DNA from: Acidobacteriota bacterium
Lineage (GTDB): Bacteria; Acidobacteriota; Vicinamibacteria; Marinacidobacterales; Marinacidobacteraceae
Assembly (NCBI GenBank): GCA_022820545.1
Contig: JAJEFG010000093.1
Span: 1 to 64,000, forward strand
Length of the DNA stretch: 64,000 nt
Direction: 5' to 3'
Within the stretch, counting starts at the first letter, position 1; the number at the start of each line of letters is the position of its first letter. This document shows positions 26,860 to 35,292 of the stretch, in pieces. A program made the position numbers and the translations under genes. A model generated the notes under the pieces. That model was not told the origin of the DNA and did not search any database. It saw only the letters and a list, made by a program, of their open reading frames with translations.

Positions 26860-29800
26860 ATGCGAAAGTCCACTTGTGCGCTGCTGCTCGCGGCGTGTCT
26901 TGTTATCCCGGCCATGGCGTTTAGCCAGGGCGGCGATTCGAGCATCCGGGGCACGGTCACCGACAACTCGGGCGGAGTCCTTCCGGGGGTCACCGTCACC
27001 GCCACCAGCCCGGCGCTGATCGCCCCCGAGGTCGCCGTCACCGACAGCCAGGGCGCCTATCGTTTGTTGAACCTCCCGGTGGGCGTCTTCACGATCGAAG
27101 CCTCGCTCCAGGGGTTCGCCACGTACCGGCAGGAAGGCGTGGTCGTGCGCGCCAGCACGAACATCGGCGTGGACGTGGTGATGTCCATCAGCGAACTCGA
27201 AGAGACCATCACGGTCACCGCCGAGACGCCGATGCTCGAGATCGCCCGCCCCGGCAACATCCTCACCATCGAGGGCGACTTCCAGCGCGACCTGCCGATC
27301 CAGGCGCGCGGCAACTGGAGCGACTTCCTCGAGATGACTCCCGGCGTGAACGCCCGGCCGTTCGATGACGGTTCGGGCCGGATGGTGTACTTCGGCCACG
27401 CGACCGAGCATTTCGCCCACGTCATCCAGCTCGAAGGCATGGCGGCGGCCGGCTATCAGGACGCCCAGGTCACTTACGTCGGCATGGGTTCCGACGTGAT
27501 CGAGGACGCATCCGTGAAGACCGGAGGCGCCGAAGCGAAGGATCCCCTCGGCACCGGGCTGATCATCAACATCGTCACCAAGAGTGGCGGGAACGACCTC
27601 TCCGCTTCGGCCTCCTACGACCACCAGGAGTACGACTGGGGCACCGGAGACGACGAGGGACTCGGGGGTTTTTTCGGCGACAACGAGCTCCCCGACAACT
27701 TCAACCCGTTCGCCGCCGAACTGGCGAGCTTCCAGGCGCTCGGTGTGTACAACCCGCCGGACACCGTGGTTGCCGGCGCCGGAACCCCGACCGCGCATCT
27801 CGTCCGGCAGGCCGACTTCTCCGCCGGGGGGCCGATCCTGCGCGACCGGGCGTGGTTCTTCGGCACCTACCGCTACGCCGACCTCGCGGCGCGGATCAGC
27901 CGGAGCGCGGTGGACGTGGACCGGCTCAGCCAGCTCTCCGGAATCCCGCTCGCCAGCGGACTCGGAAGCGCGCCGGCCTACAGTGCGTTCCCGAACACGA
28001 CGAAGAGCCACCAGCCGTACGTCAAGCTGACCGCCCGGCTGAACCCGAGCCACGAGCTCTCCGCCTACTACCAGCGCGACCAGCTCGACAACACCTCGAA
28101 CCGCGAGTACGACATCGCCCCGCGGTTCACGGTCAAGACCGGAGGCGACCTGTTCGGCGCAAAGCTGACCTCGGTCTTCGGCGCGAACACGGCGGGGCAG
28201 TTCCTTGCCTCGTGGAACAACAAGGCGAGCGAGGTCCTGCAGGACGCGCAACCGCAGCTCGCGTCGATTCCGCTCTACGTGGAGATTCACGACGGTTTCA
28301 CCGTGAACCCGTCCGGCACAACCGGCGACGGCGGGCGTATAGCCGCGCTCGGGACCGGCGGCGGTGGGGCCAACGGGAACCAGGGCCAGATCCGACCCAC
28401 GCGGCTCCTGCTGCTTCGCGGGGACCTGACCCACTACGTGGACGATCTCGCCGGTTCGCACGAGATCGGCTTCGGCGTCTATGCCGCCCCCTGGAACCTG
28501 TACGAGGAGACGCGTCTGTATTCGCCCTCGGGCGCCTGGCGGCAGGAGTGGCACGCGCCGGTGGACGCGAACGGCAACCAGGTCTCGGATCTCTCGCAGG
28601 CGGTGCGCACCGTCTGGTACCGGCGCCGCTGGAACGGCACCGAAACGGCGCCCGCAAGCGAACTGCTGGTCCGCGACGCCCGGGACAGCGACCTCGCGGT
28701 CTATCTCCAGGATGCCTGGCGGCCGAACGACCGCCTCACCCTGAACCTCGGACTGCGGGCCGACCGGGTGAAGCGCCACGACGGCATCCTCGACATTGAC
28801 CGGATGGACACCATCGCGCTCGGCCCGCGCGCCGGGTTCTCCTACCAGCTCACCGGGGACGGCCGCACCGTGCTGCGAGGCAACTACGGCCGCGTGCACG
28901 AGCAGGTGAACGGGCGCGACCAGGTCACGTTCAGTCATTCGGGCTCGACGATCGGCGAATACAACGAGTACGACCACGACGGGGACGGCATCCCGGACCA
29001 CAGCGTCTTCACGCAACCGGTCGCCGGACTCCCCTCTGACGTGCTGTTCGATCCCGACATCGGGCAGCCGTTCGTGGACGAGTTCATCGGCGGCATCCGC
29101 CGGCAGTTCCCGGGCCAGCTCGCGATGGACGTCGCGGTGGTCCACCGGCGCTACACCGACAACTACGCGTTCCTCGAACAGAACGGCTTCTGGCCCGCCG
29201 AGTCGCCGGCTTCGGTTCCCCGCGGCGAGTTCCAGTACGGGCGCGTGGATCCCGATACCGGCAACGTGTACCAGCAGACGAACAACTCGTGGAGCAACCT
29301 CGTCTATACGGCGCTCGAAATCACCACCACGAAGCGCACCGAGCGGATGTCCGCGACGCTGAACATCAACCGGCAGTGGCAGCACTTCGCGGGCGACTGG
29401 AACCCGAACGACCCGGCGCGCTACATCCAGCCCGAGAAGTTCGACTCCAACAGGGCGCTCTACATGCCGCGGGGCAACAACGAGCACAACACGCTGCGCA
29501 GCAACAACGCGCTCTCGTACGCCCCGACCTGGCGGCAGTTCTCGGTCCGCGGCGGGCTCACCTACCTGCTGCCGTTCGACATCACCGGCGGCGTCAGCTA
29601 CACGGCGAACGCCGGCCCCTGGTCCGGTCCGCCGCTCGCGCGGCTCGCGTCCGACGACCCGCAGGTCACGCAGTACGGTCCGGGACAGGCGAACAACGGC
29701 CAGACCAACCCTCTCTCGACCCGCTACCGCATCGTCGGCGCCGACCGCGGCGAGCTCCAGCCGCAGGCGCCCACCGTGCACACGGTCGGGCTCTCGCTAG

Positions 29801-29988
29801 GCAAGATCGTGGACTTCGGGCCCGCGCAGCTCGAGGTCACGGCGCAGATGTTCAACCTGCTCGACGCCCACAACCACAACCAGTTCACCTACAGCTCGGC
29901 GAACCGCGCGTTCAGCTCGAACTTCCTCCAGCTCCGGAGCCGGCAGAACGCCCGGACCATGCTGCTCCGGGGAACGCTCCGCTTCTAG
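26860..29988 (+). CDS. TonB-dependent receptor with carboxypeptidase-regulatory domain
   Basis: 1042 residues from the ATG at 26860, which has AAAAAGGAGAAACC just upstream. A signal peptide ends near AFSQ (about residue 23). A carboxypeptidase-regulatory-like (CnaB-type) domain spans about residues 25-110 (SIRGTVTDNSGGVLPGVTV), then a plug domain (about 115-240) and a long beta-barrel ending in the aromatic LLRGTLRF. Such receptors, common in Acidobacteriota, import large molecules through the outer membrane. The substrate cannot be told from sequence. The peptide scavenging cluster upstream may be linked, but a 490-bp gap separates them. Confidence 0.88.
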   Translation: MRKSTCALLLAACLVIPAMAFSQGGDSSIRGTVTDNSGGVLPGVTVTATSPALIAPEVAVTDSQGAYRLLNLPVGVFTIEASLQGFATYRQEGVVVRASTNIGVDVVMSISELEETITVTAETPMLEIARPGNILTIEGDFQRDLPIQARGNWSDFLEMTPGVNARPFDDGSGRMVYFGHATEHFAHVIQLEGMAAAGYQDAQVTYVGMGSDVIEDASVKTGGAEAKDPLGTGLIINIVTKSGGNDLSASASYDHQEYDWGTGDDEGLGGFFGDNELPDNFNPFAAELASFQALGVYNPPDTVVAGAGTPTAHLVRQADFSAGGPILRDRAWFFGTYRYADLAARISRSAVDVDRLSQLSGIPLASGLGSAPAYSAFPNTTKSHQPYVKLTARLNPSHELSAYYQRDQLDNTSNREYDIAPRFTVKTGGDLFGAKLTSVFGANTAGQFLASWNNKASEVLQDAQPQLASIPLYVEIHDGFTVNPSGTTGDGGRIAALGTGGGGANGNQGQIRPTRLLLLRGDLTHYVDDLAGSHEIGFGVYAAPWNLYEETRLYSPSGAWRQEWHAPVDANGNQVSDLSQAVRTVWYRRRWNGTETAPASELLVRDARDSDLAVYLQDAWRPNDRLTLNLGLRADRVKRHDGILDIDRMDTIALGPRAGFSYQLTGDGRTVLRGNYGRVHEQVNGRDQVTFSHSGSTIGEYNEYDHDGDGIPDHSVFTQPVAGLPSDVLFDPDIGQPFVDEFIGGIRRQFPGQLAMDVAVVHRRYTDNYAFLEQNGFWPAESPASVPRGEFQYGRVDPDTGNVYQQTNNSWSNLVYTALEITTTKRTERMSATLNINRQWQHFAGDWNPNDPARYIQPEKFDSNRALYMPRGNNEHNTLRSNNALSYAPTWRQFSVRGGLTYLLPFDITGGVSYTANAGPWSGPPLARLASDDPQVTQYGPGQANNGQTNPLSTRYRIVGADRGELQPQAPTVHTVGLSLGKIVDFGPAQLEVTAQMFNLLDAHNHNQFTYSSANRAFSSNFLQLRSRQNARTMLLRGTLRF

Positions 29989-30170
29989 CGAACCGGCTCT
30001 CGCCTCAGGGGCGCCTTCCCACGCGGGGGGCGCCCTTCCGGCACGATGCCGGTCGAGTGAGCGAGCGCCTATTCCCCACTTCACATAGCAAAATGGGCAA
30101 TAGCCTCCCATTTGCGCGTTGTTCCGCCGGCGCCACGGGACAGGAGATCCCGGGGACTGCGGGGCGTTGG
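29989..30170. terminator. Inverted repeats between convergent genes
   Basis: This gap separates the TonB-type receptor from the convergent SDR gene. Two stem-loops are seen: GGGCGCC/GGCGCCC (30009-30015 with 30029-30035), and the AT-richer AAATGGG/CCCATTT (30091-30097 with 30107-30113). They could act as terminators, but there is no strong T run. Confidence 0.35.
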
Positions 30171-30956
30171 CTACCGCGCGCAGGTGAGGTGGCGGCCGCC
30201 GTCCACCGGGATCGTGACCCCAGTACAGAAGCCCGCGTCGTCCGAGAGCAGGAACAGCGCCAGGTCGGCGACCTCCTCCGGCTTGCCGATTCGGCCGATG
30301 GGGTGCGTGGTCTTGCTGTGCTCCACGAAGGCCGCGTAGCGGTCGTCGTCGAGCCCACCGGCCAGGTGGAGTTCGGTCCGCGTCACGCCGGGGTTCACGG
30401 AGTTGACGCGCACCCCCTTGGCGGCGAGTTCGAGGGCCGAGCAGCGCGTCAACTGGTCGAGCGCGGACTTGCTCGAGTTGTAGGCCAGCACTCCCGGGAA
30501 CGAGCGAATGCCGTTCACGCTGGAGACGTTGACGATGCTGCCCTTCCGCTCGAGCAGGTGCGGCACCGAGAGCCGCATCAGGTCGAAGACGGCCTCCACG
30601 TTCAGGGCGAACATCCGCTGCCAGGCGTCGAGCCCGGTGTTCTCGATGGTGCCGAAGGCGATCACGCCGGCGGAGTTCACGAGGTGGTCCAGCCCGCCGA
30701 AGCGTTCGACCGTTTCCTCCACCACCCGCGACCGGAAGCCCGCTTCGGTCACGTCGCCCGCCAGGGGGAGCGCCGCGCCGCCGGCCATCTCGATCTCGCG
30801 GGCCAACGCTCCGAGTCGTTCGGGCCGGCGGGCGGTGACGGTGACCTTCGCGCCCTCTCCGCCGAGCGCCAGAGCGGTGGCCCGCCCGATCCCGCTGGAG
30901 GCTCCGGTCACGATGGCGACCCTGTTCTGAAAGCGTTTCTGCGCGCGATCCGGCAC
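30171..30956 (-). CDS. Short-chain dehydrogenase/reductase
   Basis: 261 residues, Rossmann fold. TGASSGIG (residues 17-24) binds NAD(P), NSAG follows around residue 94, and the catalytic set is S145/S146, Y159 and K163 (AYNSSK). The C-terminal GVTIPVDGG is typical. The substrate is unknown. GTG start. It is divergent from the Fpg/Nei gene, 80 bp apart. Confidence 0.9.
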   Translation of the reverse strand: MPDRAQKRFQNRVAIVTGASSGIGRATALALGGEGAKVTVTARRPERLGALAREIEMAGGAALPLAGDVTEAGFRSRVVEETVERFGGLDHLVNSAGVIAFGTIENTGLDAWQRMFALNVEAVFDLMRLSVPHLLERKGSIVNVSSVNGIRSFPGVLAYNSSKSALDQLTRCSALELAAKGVRVNSVNPGVTRTELHLAGGLDDDRYAAFVEHSKTTHPIGRIGKPEEVADLALFLLSDDAGFCTGVTIPVDGGRHLTCAR

Positions 30957-31036
30957 GTCGTTCTCCTCTGCCTGGCAGCGGCGGCGGTGCGCCGCCCGCT
31001 GGACATCCCCAAACCCCGGGCGGGAGACTATCGCCC

Positions 31037-32017
31037 GTGCCCGAGTTTCCCGACGTCGAGCTGTACCGCGCCGCGATCGGGGGCCGGATCGTGGGTGCGC
31101 GCCTTTCGGCGTTTCGGATCGCCTCCCCGCACCTCCTCGCCTCGGTGGAGACGCCTCCCGAGGCCCTGATCGGACGGATCGCGACTGGAGTCCGCCGGAT
31201 CGGCAAGCAGCTCGTCATGGAGTTCGAAGAGGAACTGTTCTGCGCCGTCCACCTGGCGGTGGCGGGACGGTTCCACTGGACCGCGAGTTCGGCCTCCGGG
31301 AAGCCGCTGCGGCTGTCCCCGCGCGGCAACCTGGCCGTCTGGGTTTTCGAATCGGAAGCCGAGAGTGGCGGAAAGCTGCGGCTCGTCGAGCGGAGCCCGA
31401 AGAAGCGCGCTTCCATCCGGGTCGGCCAGGGCCCGGAGCCCCTTCGGGCGCTCGACCGCGGCGGACTGGAAATCCCCGGATCCACCCCTGAGGAGTTCGC
31501 GGCCCGGCTCGCGGGCCTGACGAAAACCATCAAGCGGGCACTGACCGAGCCGGCCCGCTTCGCCGGGGTCGGCAACGCCTACTCGGATGAGATTCTCCAC
31601 CGGGCCCGGCTCTCGCCATCGAAACGCGCCGGCAGCCTCAGCGACGAGGAGATGACGCGTCTCCACGGCGCCGCGGAGTCCGTGCTGACCGAGTGGGCCG
31701 CGCGGCTTCGGGAAGAGTGCGGCAGCGCCTTTCCCACGGGCGTCACCGCCTTCCGCGAGGGAATGGCGGTGCACGGCCGCTTCGGCCAGCCCTGTCCGGA
31801 CTGCGGATCCCCGGTGCAGCGGGTGCGCCGCGCCGAGAACGAGTTCAACTACTGCGCGACCTGCCAGACCGGCGGCCGTCTGCTGGCGGATCGGGCGATG
31901 TCCCGGCTGCTCCGGAAGAAGTGGCCGCGGACGCTCAAGGCGGCCGAGGAACGACGGCGGCGGCTCGGGACGCCGGAATCCGGCTCGTCATCGCCGGGTG
32001 ACCGCGGCCGTTCCTGA
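31037..32017 (+). CDS. Fpg/Nei family DNA glycosylase
   Basis: 326 residues. The N-terminal MPEFPDVE (the catalytic Pro after Met removal), a lysine in GKQLVME (K58), the helix-two-turn-helix GVGNAYSDEIL (N180) and a zinc finger (C253, C256, C273, C276) are all present. The family removes oxidised bases and cuts the strand. MPEFPD rather than MPELPE, and the C-terminal CATCQTGGRLLADRAMSRLL, suggest a lineage other than canonical MutM; Nei-like is possible. GTG start. Confidence 0.88.
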   Translation: MPEFPDVELYRAAIGGRIVGARLSAFRIASPHLLASVETPPEALIGRIATGVRRIGKQLVMEFEEELFCAVHLAVAGRFHWTASSASGKPLRLSPRGNLAVWVFESEAESGGKLRLVERSPKKRASIRVGQGPEPLRALDRGGLEIPGSTPEEFAARLAGLTKTIKRALTEPARFAGVGNAYSDEILHRARLSPSKRAGSLSDEEMTRLHGAAESVLTEWAARLREECGSAFPTGVTAFREGMAVHGRFGQPCPDCGSPVQRVRRAENEFNYCATCQTGGRLLADRAMSRLLRKKWPRTLKAAEERRRRLGTPESGSSSPGDRGRS

Positions 32018-32026
32018 GCCCGGCCG

Positions 32027-32632
32027 TTACCAGGGCAAATCCACCGCGAAGATGCTGAGGATTCCGACCCCGAAGACCGCGACGGCGAGTCCGAAGAGAA
32101 GGACGCGAACGAGGCTGGTCGCGAGCAAGACCACGATGGCGCGGCCGGGCGAGCAGCCCCCCATGTCCATGATCGAGCGCACTTCCAGAACGATGGAGTA
32201 GATCCAGGCGAACGTGCCTACGAGCGGCACGATCCCGAAGATCCACGGACTCAGGGTGAAGTACTGCGACCGGATCCAGTCGGGATAGGACGGCAGGCCT
32301 CCCGCAGGCGCTTCCTTTACGAACAGTTGGGTAAAGAGCCGGGACAGGACGCAGTGGAAGGTGAGCCACCCGAGGACCACCAGAGGGTAGAGGAGCGTCA
32401 GGAACACGCCCAGCGTCACGACACTGCCCACGAGCGCGATCCCGAGCAAGGCCACCAGAACACTCTGGAACGTGCGGGGAGCCTCCGCGATGTGCCGGAA
32501 AGCCCCTGGGGTGAGGCTGAGGACAGCCACCAGGCGCTCTCCGAGGCCGGGTCCGAGGGCCGGATCGGCGGGCGCGGGCGGCGCTCCGTCGGGCGCGCCC
32601 GGATTGTCGGAAGCGGGAGATGACGATTCCAT
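32027..32632 (-). CDS. Yip1-domain membrane protein
   Basis: 201 residues from the ATG at 32632. A Pro/Ala-rich N-terminus is followed by about five membrane segments, as in the bacterial Yip1/YIP1 family. Function unknown. It lies downstream of three DUF4013 membrane proteins with two repeat copies between. Confidence 0.7.
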   Translation of the reverse strand: MESSSPASDNPGAPDGAPPAPADPALGPGLGERLVAVLSLTPGAFRHIAEAPRTFQSVLVALLGIALVGSVVTLGVFLTLLYPLVVLGWLTFHCVLSRLFTQLFVKEAPAGGLPSYPDWIRSQYFTLSPWIFGIVPLVGTFAWIYSIVLEVRSIMDMGGCSPGRAIVVLLATSLVRVLLFGLAVAVFGVGILSIFAVDLPW

Positions 32633-32724
32633 AGCGCTCGAACCTACCACGAGTTAGAGGGGATGTGCGGGTGTGTGACGGCGCTGTCCGGGCCGTCGCG
32701 CCGAGAGCACGTATGGGGTTGCGA

Positions 32725-32778
32725 CGTGCGCGGCGCGGAGCGCCGCGGTGCCGGTCTGGAGACCGGCGTTCCAAGCCG
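32725..32778 (-). repeat. Dispersed palindromic repeat, family 1, copy G
   Basis: Full reverse copy in the gap between the Yip1 and DUF4013 genes, almost identical to copies A, C and K. Confidence 0.85.
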
Positions 32779-32805
32779 CTGTGCCGCCCGTGCTCGGGAA
32801 CGATG

Positions 32806-32840
32806 CGCGGTGCCGGTCTGGAGACCGGCGTTCCAAGCCG
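32806..32840 (-). repeat. Dispersed palindromic repeat, family 1, partial copy H
   Basis: Partial copy with only the GCCGGTCTGGAGACCGGC palindrome and the GTTCCAAGCCG end, 28 bp from copy G. Confidence 0.8.
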
Positions 32841-32849
32841 TCGCGCCCC

Positions 32850-33605
32850 TCAGGCCGGTTCCTCCCGGACCCCCATGAGGCGGCCGGTGCGGCCGATCGC
32901 CGCGCCGGCGACCGTCATGCCCCAGAAGTAGCCCGGGATGGCGCCGACCAGGCAGAGGAGGACCGTGAGATCGGCAATGAAGGCGAACAGGATCAGGCTC
33001 AACAGCAGGACGATGTAGTTTCCGAAGTTGGCTCGGATCAGGCCGACGTTCCGGTTCAGCCGGAAGGCCGCGGTGAACCGGCCGGTCGCCGCCAGTTGCA
33101 CGATCCCGGCCGGGATCAGCGCCTTGGCGATCAACGCCGCGAACACGAGGAAGAAGATGGAGGTCAGGCTCCCGATCACCGAGGTCGCCACCACCGCGGG
33201 AGAACCCATGGACTGTCCGATCAGCGCCCAGAAGACCCCGATCGCCACGAGCGCGAGGCCCATCACGATCGCCGCCAGCGTGTAGCCCGCGATCACCCCG
33301 AACACCTTGATGCCGTCCACCAGGATCCCTCCGAAGTCATCCCAGTCGGCCATCGGGTGCTCGTCGCCGCGCAGGGCGCCCCGGGCCGTGCGGACGCCGA
33401 AACCGAGCAACGCGAACAGGCCGAGGCCGAGCAGCGGGATGAGCACCACCATGAGGCTGCCGATCACGAACTTGGAGAGCGCCTTCGGGTCCCGGAACGC
33501 AAAGGTGAACAGACTGCCCAGGTCGAATCGCTCCGGGGCCGGCGGCGCGGGCGGCGGCGGAGGCGGCGGCTCGTCAATCGGCAGGACTGGCTGGTCTTCG
33601 GTCAT
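32850..33605 (-). CDS. DUF4013 membrane protein, paralogue 1
   Basis: 251 residues from the ATG at 33605, with a proline run near residues 10-21. The DUF4013 signature is visible as GSLFTFAFRDPKALSKFVIG and ARGALRGDEHPMADWDDFGG, then several membrane segments. Function unknown. It is one of three neighbouring paralogues in the same orientation. Confidence 0.8.
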   Translation of the reverse strand: MTEDQPVLPIDEPPPPPPPAPPAPERFDLGSLFTFAFRDPKALSKFVIGSLMVVLIPLLGLGLFALLGFGVRTARGALRGDEHPMADWDDFGGILVDGIKVFGVIAGYTLAAIVMGLALVAIGVFWALIGQSMGSPAVVATSVIGSLTSIFFLVFAALIAKALIPAGIVQLAATGRFTAAFRLNRNVGLIRANFGNYIVLLLSLILFAFIADLTVLLCLVGAIPGYFWGMTVAGAAIGRTGRLMGVREEPA

Positions 33606-33696
33606 CGTTTTCCTTCCCGGGTCGCCGGGCTCGTTTCCCTTCCCCACTACCAGCTAACGAAGGCGGTTCGGGATGGTTCTCGGGAGCAGCCGACTC

Positions 33697-34371
33697 CTAG
33701 ATCCCCATCGTGCGGGCGCTCTGTCCAAGGCCGATGCCAAACGCAGCCTGACTCCAGAACAGTCCCGGGATGATCCCGATCCCGCACAGCGCGAAACTCG
33801 CGGCCTCCAGAATCTCGATCAGGATCACGATCAGCAGGAAGACGACGTAGGTGCCGAGGTGGGCCTGGATGAGCCGGAGGTTCTCCTGGATCCGGAACGC
33901 GGAACCGATCTCGTTGCTCGCCACCATCTGCGCCAGGGCGACGGGCAGGAGGATCACCGCGAGCAGGCCGAGAAGCAGCGTCACGGGACCGAGTACGAAC
34001 TCCGCGATCCCTCCGAGAACCGGGATGACGCTGAGGACCGCAGCGACGATAGTCAGCGCGAGCGGAGCCAGGAGATAGCCGAGGGCCACCCCGAGCACGC
34101 GAAGCCCGTCACCCAGCAGACTTCCGATGTCCGCCCACTCGGGCATCGGATGCTCCTCGCCCGCCCGGGCGCGCTGCGCCGTCTGGAAGGAGAAGCCGAG
34201 CAGCGCCAGCAGGCCGAGTCCGAAGAACAGGATGCCGATCACGGCGAGGCACCCGCCCAGGAACTTCGGCAGGGCGCGCGGGTCGCGGAAGGGACCTCCG
34301 AGAATGGCTCCGAGATCCAGGGTTCCGGACGCGGCATTGCCGCCGCTCGGGGTGGGGTGTTCTTCGGTCAT
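33697..34371 (-). CDS. DUF4013 membrane protein, paralogue 2
   Basis: 224 residues, shorter than its neighbours. The core GGPFRDPRALPKFLGGCLAV and RAGEEHPMPEWADIGSLLGD motifs match the family, followed by membrane segments. Function unknown. It overlaps neither neighbour; the third paralogue ends 30 bp upstream. Confidence 0.8.
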   Translation of the reverse strand: MTEEHPTPSGGNAASGTLDLGAILGGPFRDPRALPKFLGGCLAVIGILFFGLGLLALLGFSFQTAQRARAGEEHPMPEWADIGSLLGDGLRVLGVALGYLLAPLALTIVAAVLSVIPVLGGIAEFVLGPVTLLLGLLAVILLPVALAQMVASNEIGSAFRIQENLRLIQAHLGTYVVFLLIVILIEILEAASFALCGIGIIPGLFWSQAAFGIGLGQSARTMGI

Positions 34372-34401
34372 GCGATTTGCCTCTGCAATCCGTAACGGGT
34401 T

Positions 34402-35244
34402 TCAGTCCGCCGCGGTTTCCGCCGCTTCCATTTCGACGCCCATGATGCGGCCCGCGTGGCCGATCGCGGCGCCGGATGCCGTCCAGGTCCAGAAGAGGCC
34501 CGGCACCAGGCCCACCAGGAAGAGCGACAGGCTGAGGTTGGCGAGGATTCCGAACAGGATGAGGATCAGCAGCAGCAGGATGTAGGTCCCCGGGTGGGCG
34601 CGGATCCGGCGCAGGTTCCGGACCCAGCCGAGGGCCGGGCGGATCCGGCCGGTGGCGGCGAGCTGCATCAGTCCGGCCGGCAGGAGCGCCTTGGCGAACC
34701 CGGCCAGCAGCACCACGAACCAGCCGGTGACGACCAGACCGAAGACGGCGGCCGCTCCCATCAGGCCGGCTCCGGCCACCGGGACCGCGACCATCTCGGG
34801 CAGGATCTGGCCAAAGACGTCGGGGGCGACCCCGCTCTCCATCGCGGCGCCGGCGATCCCGGCGAAGATGCCGCCGGCGATCCCGACCGCCACCAGACCG
34901 ATCAGCGTGCCCACCAGGAAGAGCGCACCCCCGACCAGGGCCACCACGCCGGCATAGACGAGAACGACCACGACGACGCGCAGACCGTCGGCGAGCTGGC
35001 TGGCCACTCCGTCCCAACCCGGCATGGGGTGCTCTTCCCCACGGAGCGCGCCGCGCGCCGTCTGGACCGCGAAACCGAGCAGCCATAGCAACCCGAACCC
35101 GAGAAACGGGATCAGCAGGACCGCGAGGCAGCCGATCATCCATTTGCGGAACGCGCGTGGATCGCGGAACGCGAACCCGAGGAGGAAACCGAGGTCGATT
35201 CGCGCCGGCGTCGCGTCGGCAGCGGTGGTCGCTTCGTCGTTCAT
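34402..35244 (-). CDS. DUF4013 membrane protein, paralogue 3
   Basis: 280 residues. The [20 protein letters not shown] and [20 protein letters not shown] motifs match paralogues 1 and 2. Its C-terminal half has several more membrane segments. It is first in transcription order and divergent from acnA, 48 bp apart, so the promoters for both genes lie in that short gap. Confidence 0.8.
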   Translation of the reverse strand: MNDEATTAADATPARIDLGFLLGFAFRDPRAFRKWMIGCLAVLLIPFLGFGLLWLLGFAVQTARGALRGEEHPMPGWDGVASQLADGLRVVVVVLVYAGVVALVGGALFLVGTLIGLVAVGIAGGIFAGIAGAAMESGVAPDVFGQILPEMVAVPVAGAGLMGAAAVFGLVVTGWFVVLLAGFAKALLPAGLMQLAATGRIRPALGWVRNLRRIRAHPGTYILLLLILILFGILANLSLSLFLVGLVPGLFWTWTASGAAIGHAGRIMGVEMEAAETAAD

Positions 35245-35292
35245 CTTGGCCCCCGGAGGGGCCGGGCGTTAGCCTTACCGCCCCTCGCGCCG

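Noticed and set aside
22033-29781. Very long open frames on the minus strand opposite cstA, the amidohydrolase, ggt and the receptor
   Set aside because: They mirror real plus-strand genes of known families, have poor third-position bias and match no family; they are common in GC-rich DNA.
32654-32836. Short open frames starting MERRSPDRHR at repeat copies
   Set aside because: They are translations of the dispersed palindromic repeats.
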